In this document: positions 24,373 to 31,341 of the stretch, piece after piece
How the letters are laid out: every line of letters starts with the position of its first letter
Numbering within the stretch: the first letter of the stretch is position 1
NCBI RefSeq assembly: GCF_004364575.1
Contig: NZ_SOAG01000027.1
Span: 1 to 40,500, forward strand
Direction: 5' to 3'
DNA: 40,500 bases
From: Myroides indicus
GTDB taxonomy: Bacteria > Bacteroidota > Bacteroidia > Flavobacteriales > Flavobacteriaceae
Position numbers and translations under genes: made by a program
Notes under the pieces: model-generated
The model's database searches: none
What the model saw: only the letters and a program-made list of their open reading frames with translations
Told to the model about the DNA's origin: nothing

Positions 24373-24665
24373 GACTGATAATTACTATAATCTTAATTGT
24401 TTTTTAAAGACTGCACTAATATAAATAAATCTTTAATTATTTACTGTTTAATTTTAAGATTATGTTTTTTAAAAGTGTAATAATCAATTTTATTGATTTA
24501 TTTTGCTTCTAGGTATTTGTAAATCTTTTTTCTAATCTTATGCTTCTAATCTGTTTATTATAAATGTTTTATGTTTGTGGAAAGAATTAGTAAAATATAG
24601 TAGAATTTTTAATTATATGAATAGTTCCAAAATATAGATTATTTTTACACTAAATTCGAGAAAGT

Positions 24666-25505
24666 ATGAGTAAAATACAGTGGAAAACTGCGATAGAGTT
24701 TGAAGATATTACCTATAAAAAGTATAATGGAGTAGCTCGGATCGCTTTTAACAGACCTGATGTGAGGAATGCATTCAGACCTAAAACTACCAGTGAATTA
24801 TATCGAGCTTTTTATGATGCTCAAGAGGATATTTCTATCGGTGTAGTTTTGTTATCTGCTGAAGGACCTTCTTCTAAAGATGGAGTTTATTCGTTTTGTA
24901 GTGGAGGAGATCAGAAAGCACGAGGGAACCAAGGATATGTTGGAGATGATGGAATGCATCGACTCAATATTCTGGAGGTACAGCGTTTAATAAGATTTAT
25001 GCCTAAAGTTGTTATTGCTGTAGTACCAGGTTGGGCAGTAGGAGGAGGACATAGTCTTCACGTAGTTTGTGATTTAACCTTGGCAAGTAAAGAACATGCT
25101 ATTTTTAAACAGACTGATGCTGACGTAACAAGCTTTGATGGTGGATATGGATCTGCTTACCTGGCAAAAATGGTCGGGCAGAAGAAAGCAAGAGAGATTT
25201 TCTTTTTGGGAAGAAATTATTCTGCACAAGATGCTTTTGAAATGGGAATGGTTAATGCAGTAATCCCTCACGTTGAGCTGGAAGATACAGCTTATGAGTG
25301 GGCACAGGAAATATTAGCAAAATCGCCTACATCTATTAAAATGTTGAAATTTGCAATGAATTTGACAGATGACGGAATGGTAGGACAGCAAGTTTTTGCA
25401 GGAGAAGCAACTCGATTGGCATATATGACTGAAGAAGCCAAAGAAGGAAGAGATGCTTTTTTGGAAAAACGAAAGCCGGATTTTCCTAAAAAATGGATTC
25501 CGTAG
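24666..25505 (+). CDS. menB: 1,4-dihydroxy-2-naphthoyl-CoA synthase
   Basis: A 279-residue crotonase-fold enzyme. Typical stretches are IAFNRPDVRNAFRP, the oxyanion-hole region SFCSGGDQKARG, VPGWAVGGGHSLHVVCDLTL and the MenB-characteristic TSFDGGYGSAYLAKMVGQKK with C-terminal KKRKPDFPKKW-like tail. It cyclises O-succinylbenzoyl-CoA in menaquinone synthesis. No other men genes lie in this window. It ends in a hairpin terminator shared with the convergent globin gene. Confidence 0.96.
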   Translation: MSKIQWKTAIEFEDITYKKYNGVARIAFNRPDVRNAFRPKTTSELYRAFYDAQEDISIGVVLLSAEGPSSKDGVYSFCSGGDQKARGNQGYVGDDGMHRLNILEVQRLIRFMPKVVIAVVPGWAVGGGHSLHVVCDLTLASKEHAIFKQTDADVTSFDGGYGSAYLAKMVGQKKAREIFFLGRNYSAQDAFEMGMVNAVIPHVELEDTAYEWAQEILAKSPTSIKMLKFAMNLTDDGMVGQQVFAGEATRLAYMTEEAKEGRDAFLEKRKPDFPKKWIP

Positions 25506-25548
25506 TTTATAAATTGGCTAAAAACAGATTTAGAAATATATAATATAG

Positions 25549-25580
25549 AAAAGAGCAATTATTAATTTAATTGCTCTTTT
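25549..25580. terminator. Bidirectional terminator between menB and globin
   Basis: AAAAGAGCAATTA (25549-25561) pairs perfectly with TAATTGCTCTTTT (25568-25580) around a six-base loop. It lies between two convergent genes and touches the globin stop codon. Confidence 0.8.
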
Positions 25581-25969
25581 TAAAACAAAGGTTTACTCTC
25601 ATTTAATCTACAATATTCTATTTTACTCAAAAACATAGTCGCCATTCTACCAGCTCTCCACTGAGCCTCATCAGCTTTAACTCCTTCAAAAAATTCATTA
25701 ACGGTTGAATTAAAAAGTACCTTCCAACGTTCAAAATGTTTACTGCTAATAGGTAAATAAGCATGTGGGGGAAAAGGTTTTCCATGATAAGTATATTCTT
25801 CTAACAAAATTGTTTGCCAAAACGAATACATTTTTTCAAGATGTTCATCCCATCTTCCCTCAAGCTTTTCATTAAAGATAGCTCCTATCATTTTATCTTG
25901 CTGAACTCGACCGTAAAAAGTATTTACCAGCAATTTAATATCATCAATATTTTCTATATCTTTTTTCAC
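25580..25969 (-). CDS. Group III truncated haemoglobin
   Basis: A 129-residue globin with the short group III pattern: an N-terminal LVNTFYGRVQQDKMIGAIF, MYSFWQTILLEE, the proximal His in SKHFERWKVLF and a C-terminal Trp helix (AQWRAGRMATMFLSKIEY). Such proteins bind haem and O2 or NO; the physiological job in Flavobacteriia is not settled. Monocistronic, convergent with menB. The start is ATG at 25969. Confidence 0.9.
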   Translation of the reverse strand: MKKDIENIDDIKLLVNTFYGRVQQDKMIGAIFNEKLEGRWDEHLEKMYSFWQTILLEEYTYHGKPFPPHAYLPISSKHFERWKVLFNSTVNEFFEGVKADEAQWRAGRMATMFLSKIEYCRLNESKPLF

Positions 25970-26021
25970 TTCTTATTTTTATTTATAATTATATACATTC
26001 TATTTTTCTTATCTTAGCTTT

Positions 26022-26774
26022 ATGATTACGATTTCAATTTTAGGCTCAGGAAAAGTAGCGTATCATCTAGTTTTAAACATATTAGAACAAGATAACCTAC
26101 ATTTACAACAAATATACGCAAGAAATATTCATGAAATAGATAATTTGGTCAATGCTGATAGAATTGTAACAAACATTAACGATTTAAAGCCCGCTGATGT
26201 CTTTTTTATTGCTGTCAGTGATGATGCTATTGGCAAGGTATCTAAATCTATTTGTTTAAAAAACCAATTGATTGTACATGTTTCAGGAACTATTTCTATA
26301 GAGGCAATTCAAAATAGCCCTAGAAAAGGAGTATTTTATATGTTGCAAACTTTTTCAAAAGACAGAAAAGTAGATTTTTCACAGATTCCATTTTGTATTG
26401 AAGCAACTACTACGGAAGATTTTAGTCTATTAGAACAAATAGCTCTTTGCTTTTCGGAAAAAGTATATAAGATAAATTCCGAACAAAGAAAAGCGATTCA
26501 TCTCGCAGCTGTTTTTGTCAATAACTTTACAAACCATATGTATATTTTAGGAGAGGAAATTTGTAAAGAAAATAAAGTTCCTTTTGATATTCTAAAACCA
26601 CTAATTGCAGAAACAGCAAATAAAATTAACTCTTTATCTCCAAAAAATGCACAAACTGGTCCTGCTATCAGAAACGATCAAACTACGATTGATAAGCATC
26701 TTGATTTGTTAAAAAATAAAAATTACAAAGATATATACCGAATAATTACTAAATCTATACAAAATATTAATTAA
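26022..26774 (+). CDS. Rossmann-like/DUF2520 domain oxidoreductase
   Basis: A 250-residue protein with an N-terminal Rossmann nucleotide-binding motif (ITISILGSGKVAYHLVLN, GxGxxA at residues about 7-12) and VIAVSDDAIG-type strand (FFIAVSDDAIGKVS), followed by a helical C-terminal DUF2520 half (HLAAVFVNNFTNHMY). The family resembles ketopantoate/pyrroline-5-carboxylate reductases but no substrate is known. First gene of an operon: the next ATG directly abuts the TAA at 26774. Confidence 0.82.
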   Translation: MITISILGSGKVAYHLVLNILEQDNLHLQQIYARNIHEIDNLVNADRIVTNINDLKPADVFFIAVSDDAIGKVSKSICLKNQLIVHVSGTISIEAIQNSPRKGVFYMLQTFSKDRKVDFSQIPFCIEATTTEDFSLLEQIALCFSEKVYKINSEQRKAIHLAAVFVNNFTNHMYILGEEICKENKVPFDILKPLIAETANKINSLSPKNAQTGPAIRNDQTTIDKHLDLLKNKNYKDIYRIITKSIQNIN

Positions 26775-27302
26775 ATGTCAAAGCATTTTAAAGAAATCAT
26801 GAACGATATCACTACATTTATATTTGATGTAGATGGTGTTTTAACTGATGGAAGTGTCCACGTATCAAAAGAGGGATACTTATTGAGAACGATGAATATC
26901 CGTGATGGATATGCAATTAAAGCAGCTGTTGAACAAGGTTATAACGTATGTGTAATTTCAGGAGGAAGCAATGAAGGAGTTCGAATTAGACTAAGTAATT
27001 TAGGCGTAAAAGAAATTTACTTAGGAGTTTCCGATAAAGTGGAAGTCCTTAACGATTTTATTAATAATTATAAGATTTTTCCCGAACACGTGCTTTATAT
27101 GGGAGATGATATCCCAGACTATCACGTTATGCAAAAAGTAGCACTACCAACTTGTCCTCAAGATGCTGCATCTGAAATTAAACGCATATCAAAATACATT
27201 TCCCATGTGAATGGAGGTAAAGGAGCTGCACGAGATGTAATTGAACAAGTTATGAAAACACAAAATAAATGGTTTCAACATTTTGAAGCAAAATATGATT
27301 AA
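26775..27302 (+). CDS. kdsC: KdsC-like HAD phosphatase (KDO 8-phosphate phosphatase)
   Basis: A 175-residue HAD-superfamily C0 protein. Motif I is FIFDVDGVLTDG with both catalytic Asp residues, motif III region SGGSNEGVRIR, motif IV GDDIPD and a KdsC-type end HVNGGKGAARDVIEQV. It should remove phosphate from KDO-8-phosphate for lipopolysaccharide, or from a related nonulosonate; the substrate is inferred from the family. Second gene of the operon. Confidence 0.85.
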   Translation: MSKHFKEIMNDITTFIFDVDGVLTDGSVHVSKEGYLLRTMNIRDGYAIKAAVEQGYNVCVISGGSNEGVRIRLSNLGVKEIYLGVSDKVEVLNDFINNYKIFPEHVLYMGDDIPDYHVMQKVALPTCPQDAASEIKRISKYISHVNGGKGAARDVIEQVMKTQNKWFQHFEAKYD

Positions 27303-27316
27303 GTCTCTTTCTATAC

Positions 27317-27901
27317 ATGTTAAAAAATATTACAGGAAATTATAAAATTGTATTAGGTTCAAATTCTCCTCGAAGAAAACAATTTTTAGAAGAACTAGGA
27401 ATAGAGTTCACTATTAGAGCTTCCAATATCCAGGAAAATTATCCTCAAATCTATCAAAAAGAAGAAATTTCTGATTATATAGCTCTTTCTAAAGCCAATT
27501 CTATTCCGATAGTTGAAAACGAAATATTAATTACTTGCGATACCATTGTGTGGAATAAGAATGTAGCTTTAGGGAAGCCGAAAGATCGACAAGAAGCCTA
27601 CAAAATGCTTAAAGCGATGTGTGGAAAAGAGCACGAAGTAATTAGCTCTGTATGTATCAAATCACTTAATAAGCAAACTATTTTTAATTGTATTACAAAA
27701 GTTACTTTTTTAAATATATCAGATGATGCTCTATATTATTACATTGATAATTATAAACCTTATGATAAAGCAGGGGCATATGGCATTCAGGAATGGATAG
27801 GCTTAATAGGTATTCAAAAGATTGAAGGATCATACACAAATATCGTTGGATTGCCAACTGCCGAATTATTATCGGAATTAATTAAATTCATAAATAATTA
27901 A
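27317..27901 (+). CDS. maf: Maf-family nucleotide pyrophosphatase
   Basis: A 194-residue protein with the Maf pattern: IVLGSNSPRRKQFLEELGI at residues about 11-29, the ITCDTIVWNKNVALGKPKDRQEA block with the catalytic Asp, and DKAGAYGIQEW near the C-terminus. Maf proteins hydrolyse noncanonical or pyrimidine NTPs (dTTP/UTP type). It sits third in the operon, 14 bases after kdsC and two before the MscS gene. Confidence 0.93.
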   Translation: MLKNITGNYKIVLGSNSPRRKQFLEELGIEFTIRASNIQENYPQIYQKEEISDYIALSKANSIPIVENEILITCDTIVWNKNVALGKPKDRQEAYKMLKAMCGKEHEVISSVCIKSLNKQTIFNCITKVTFLNISDDALYYYIDNYKPYDKAGAYGIQEWIGLIGIQKIEGSYTNIVGLPTAELLSELIKFINN

Positions 27902-27903
27902 TT

Positions 27904-28434
27904 ATGCTGAAAGAATATTATACCCAGATAATATCAACTGTTATAGTTGTCGTAATTTATTTAATAACTAAGAAAATAACTGTAAAAATCATTCAATCTT
28001 TTGCCTATAAGGCATCCTTAAATGACAGCAGAAAAACTATCATCACTCGTTATTTTAATATTTTACAATTAGTATTGCTTTTTACTATTATTTTTACAAT
28101 ATGGGGAGTAAAAGCAGATAATTTTTTCGTGACACTTACTTCAGTGTTTACTGTAATCGGGGTAGCAATGTTTGCACAGTGGTCTTTGTTAAGTAATATA
28201 ACAGCAGGTATTTTATTGTTTTTTTCTTTTCCATTCAGAATAGGCGATGTTATTAGGATTCAAGATAAAGATTTTCCAACAGAAGCTAAAATATTAGACA
28301 TAAAGGCATTCCATGTCTTGTTAGAAACAAAAGAAGGGGAAAAAATATCATATCCAAACAATTTATTATTACAAAAAGGCATAGTCATTTTAAAAAAAGA
28401 TATATTTGATGAGGATAATAATTCGATTATATAA
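27904..28434 (+). CDS. Small MscS-family mechanosensitive channel
   Basis: A 176-residue membrane protein. Three hydrophobic segments (IISTVIVVVIYLI, ILQLVLLFTIIFTIW, SVFTVIGVAMFAQWSLLSN) with the pore-lining helix last, then the MscS beta domain (FPFRIGDVIRI, ILDIKAFHVLLET, SYPNNLLL). It lacks the C-terminal alpha/beta cage of full MscS, as do short forms in Bacteroidetes. It may release osmolytes or be regulatory. Last gene of the operon starting at 26022. Confidence 0.85.
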   Translation: MLKEYYTQIISTVIVVVIYLITKKITVKIIQSFAYKASLNDSRKTIITRYFNILQLVLLFTIIFTIWGVKADNFFVTLTSVFTVIGVAMFAQWSLLSNITAGILLFFSFPFRIGDVIRIQDKDFPTEAKILDIKAFHVLLETKEGEKISYPNNLLLQKGIVILKKDIFDEDNNSII

Positions 28435-28677
28435 ATAACTAAATAAAGAGGAAAAGAAGTCACCTTAGTTTAAAAATTAGTGGTAAGAAATATTTGTATT
28501 TATTTGATAATTGTGAGTTGTTAAATGTTTGAATATATCGTTTTCTTATCTAAGGAATTAAAGTCATAATTATTATGATCTTTTAAAAATTTTACTTATA
28601 ATTGGAGTTGGGTAGATATACTGGCTATTGATATAAATCAACTAAGTCTATAATAAATTTAATGTGAAAAATAATAA

Positions 28678-29076
28678 ATGATTAATTACAATAAGTCAAC
28701 CAACCAAATAGAGATAAACGATAATTATAAAAGTAGATTGATATCCTCGAGATTAATGTCTGTTTTGATTCTGGTAATGTCTATTATCCGACTTTATATG
28801 GCAGATTGGTCAAATCTACACGAAATGGATTATCTCTTCTGTGTTATTACTGCTGTTTTTTTATATTTAAATTACAAAAACTTTCTAGTAAAAACAGCCA
28901 CTGATAAAATAGAAAAATCTAATATAGAATATATTAAGATCCCCAAAACTCTTGCAACAAAGACTATAATAAAGTTAAATAACGGTAAAAATAGAGAAGT
29001 ATTTGGGTATAAAGGCATAAAAGAAAGGGAAAAATTACAAAAAATAGCTAGTGAGGCTGCAATTAAAGTAATTTAA
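28678..29076 (+). CDS. Uncharacterised two-helix membrane protein
   Basis: A 132-residue protein of no recognised family. A polar N-terminus (NQIEINDNYKSRL) precedes two membrane helices (MSVLILVMSIIRLYMA and YLFCVITAVFLYLNY), and a basic tail (IIKLNNGKNREVFGYKGIKE) follows. No signal peptide. It lies 113 bases before the HipA-like kinase gene on the same strand; a functional link is not shown. The 243 bases upstream contain nothing I can support beyond AT-rich sequence. Confidence 0.65.
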   Translation: MINYNKSTNQIEINDNYKSRLISSRLMSVLILVMSIIRLYMADWSNLHEMDYLFCVITAVFLYLNYKNFLVKTATDKIEKSNIEYIKIPKTLATKTIIKLNNGKNREVFGYKGIKEREKLQKIASEAAIKVI

Positions 29077-29188
29077 GAAGAAGTAAATTAAATTTACATA
29101 TTTTGGAGTGAATAAAATATTGTAGTTTCATAAAAATATCATCACTTTGCTAAAATTGAATGTTTAAGTTATTGATCAAATATTTAAA

Positions 29189-29989
29189 ATGCATGACTTT
29201 CAGAAATTAAGGACAGTAATTGTTACTAGGTATATCACGCCGTTAAGGGAAGGGGGATCATTGCCTGCTTTGACAGAAGCCGATGATGGATTTAAATATG
29301 TCTTAAAATTTAGAGGAGCTGGACATGGAGTAAAAGCATTGATTGCAGAATTATTAGGAGGGGTAATAGCTTGTAAATTGGGATTCAAAGTTCCTGAAGT
29401 AGTTTTTGCTGAATTAGATGAAGCTTTTGGAAGGACTGAGGGAGATGAAGAGATTCAAGATTTACTTCAATTTAGTAAAGGGTTGAATTTGGCTTTACAC
29501 TTTTTATCAGGTGCTTTAACTTTTGAACCTTCTGCTGATCAGGACAGAGTAGATGAATATCTTGCTTCAAAAATAGTATGGCTTGATGCATTTATAACAA
29601 ATGTTGATCGCACTTTTAAAAATACCAATATGCTGATTTGGCATAAAGAATTGTGGCTGATCGACCATGGTGCTTCTTTTTATTTTCATCATTCATTTAC
29701 AAATTGGAAACAAAGTGCACTTAATCCGTTTGCTTTAATCAAAGAGCACGTATTATTTCCTCAAGCTACTTTATTGTATGAAGTAGATAGAGAATTTAAA
29801 TCTGTTCTAAATGAAGCCTTTTTTAAAGATTTAGTAAGTCTAATACCTGAAGATTGGCTTCAATGGCGGGAAGTAGATATGACGAGTTCTGAAATAAGAA
29901 AGGTTTATTATGATTTTTTGATAACAAGGTTTAAAAACTCTCATCTGTTTATTGATGAAGCAAAAAGAATACGTAATGGAAGTTTATGA
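29189..29989 (+). CDS. HipA-like Ser/Thr kinase (HipA_2 type)
   Basis: A 266-residue protein with HipA-type kinase landmarks: Lys40 in KYVLKFRG (ATP binding), the catalytic-loop Asp140 with Asn145/Asn147 in NVDRTFKNTNM and the metal-binding Asp159 in LIDHGASF. It lacks the N-terminal HipA subdomain and the HipB antitoxin partner of classical HipBA. Instead its 3' end overlaps the DUF3037 gene by 14 bases, a pairing I recall from other bacteria. The substrate is not known; whether it is a toxin, a regulator or part of defence is undecided. Confidence 0.82.
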   Translation: MHDFQKLRTVIVTRYITPLREGGSLPALTEADDGFKYVLKFRGAGHGVKALIAELLGGVIACKLGFKVPEVVFAELDEAFGRTEGDEEIQDLLQFSKGLNLALHFLSGALTFEPSADQDRVDEYLASKIVWLDAFITNVDRTFKNTNMLIWHKELWLIDHGASFYFHHSFTNWKQSALNPFALIKEHVLFPQATLLYEVDREFKSVLNEAFFKDLVSLIPEDWLQWREVDMTSSEIRKVYYDFLITRFKNSHLFIDEAKRIRNGSL

Positions 29990-30356
29990 ATACGCTGTAA
30001 TTCGATTTGTTCCTAAGGTAGAAAGAGAAGAATTTGTTAATATAGGACTTGTGTTTTTCTGTAAATCTAGTAAAAATATATATTTTAAGTACCACTTAGA
30101 TAAAAAAAAGATTACTTCTTTTTCCACTGAAGTCGAATATGAAGTTTTAAAAAATCATCTAGAAACTTTTCAAATGATTGCTGAGGGGAAAATACAAAAA
30201 ACGTGGATAACTCAATTTGATATAGCAGAAAGATTCAGATGGATAACAGCTATAAAAAGTTCTTGTATCCAAACTTCAAGACCTCATTCAGGGATAGTAA
30301 CAAAGGAAGATTTGGAGTCTACATTTGAACGAATTTTTAGAGAAATGATATTATAA
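29976..30356 (+). CDS. DUF3037 domain protein
   Basis: A 126-residue soluble protein with the DUF3037 pattern: YEYAVIRFVPKVEREEFVNIG at the N-terminus followed by LVFFCKSSKN, WITAIKSSCIQTSRPHSG and an amphipathic C-terminus. Its function is unknown. ATG at 29976 is used; TTG at 29952 and ATG at 29955 are in-frame alternatives that increase the overlap with the HipA-like gene. The overlap indicates tight coupling. Confidence 0.8.
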   Translation: MEVYEYAVIRFVPKVEREEFVNIGLVFFCKSSKNIYFKYHLDKKKITSFSTEVEYEVLKNHLETFQMIAEGKIQKTWITQFDIAERFRWITAIKSSCIQTSRPHSGIVTKEDLESTFERIFREMIL

Positions 30357-30490
30357 ACCCTTAAGAATAAAGAACGTATTTATATTAGTTTGTAGTTTAA
30401 TGTGCTTTATAAGGAGTTGGGTAGTAGTATTGGTTTATTTATCCATAATAGTTTATTTGTAGAAATTACATTATACGAGGTTAATAAAAA

Positions 30491-31321
30491 TCACTCTATC
30501 AAAAAAATCCCATTTTCTTGAATATCAATCTTTTTTTGTTTGTATAGTGTACCGATTGCCTTTTTAAAAGCTTTTTTACTCATATTCAAAACGGTTTTGA
30601 TATCTTCTGGATGGCTGTTGTCAGTTAAGCCTAAAAAGCCATTGTTGTTGCGAAGTTCTTCTAAAATAAGCGAAGCTGAATCTAAAATACCATCGAATCC
30701 GATTTTATTTCTAGTGACATCAATTTTTCCATCGGGACGAATTGTTTTGATATATCCTATAATACGGTCACCTGTCCGCAAATCTTCAAAAACTTCATTT
30801 TTATACATCAATCCTCTGTGTTTTTCATTGATGATAACATTAATTCCCAATTCAGTAATATGTGAAACTACAAGTTCAACTTCTTCTCCTTCACTGACAG
30901 TAAGTTCATTATTGTCGAGAAATTGATTTAGTTTACTTGAACCTACTAGCCTATTTGTCTTTTCATCTAAATACATGTAAACTAAATAATGATTTCCTTC
31001 TTTCATAGGACGGGCTTGTTCTGCAAAAGGAACAAATAGATCTTTTTCTAACCCAATGTTCATAAAAGCTCCATATTGATTAATGTAACTGACTTTCAAA
31101 AGAGCAAATTCATTGATGTAGATATAAGGTTCAATGGTAGTGGCAACTGGTCGTTCTTCTTGATCTAAATAAACGAACACTATTATTTCATCTCCTATTT
31201 CGTATTTTTTAGGAACATATTTGTTAGGCAGTAAGATGTCTTTTTCTCCATCGGTTAAAAATAAACCTACACTTGTTTTTCGATCTATTTTTAGTTTATT
31301 ATCGTCTCCTATTTTTATCAT
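30491..31321 (-). CDS. S1-domain RNA-binding protein, CvfB/YitL family
   Basis: A 276-residue protein with several OB/S1 folds (ALLKVSYINQYGAFMNIGLEKDLF, VELVVSHITELGINVIINEK, IGYIKTIRPDGKIDVTRNKIG) and a C-terminal winged-helix part (KKAFKKAIGTLYKQKKIDIQ). This is the CvfB/YitL arrangement, RNA-binding and linked in some bacteria with virulence gene expression. It follows the dnaX 3' end by 20 bases on the same strand, so the two are probably co-transcribed. Confidence 0.85.
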   Translation of the reverse strand: MIKIGDDNKLKIDRKTSVGLFLTDGEKDILLPNKYVPKKYEIGDEIIVFVYLDQEERPVATTIEPYIYINEFALLKVSYINQYGAFMNIGLEKDLFVPFAEQARPMKEGNHYLVYMYLDEKTNRLVGSSKLNQFLDNNELTVSEGEEVELVVSHITELGINVIINEKHRGLMYKNEVFEDLRTGDRIIGYIKTIRPDGKIDVTRNKIGFDGILDSASLILEELRNNNGFLGLTDNSHPEDIKTVLNMSKKAFKKAIGTLYKQKKIDIQENGIFLIE

Positions 31322-31341
31322 AATTTATTTTTTTAGTTGAA

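Noticed and set aside
24373..24665. Regulatory structure before menB
   Set aside because: Only a weak TATTTTTA element near 24640 was seen, one mismatch from the -7 consensus and without a -33 part.
28435..28677. Possible small gene between mscS and the membrane protein gene
   Set aside because: No frame with a plausible start, length or composition; only AT-rich sequence.
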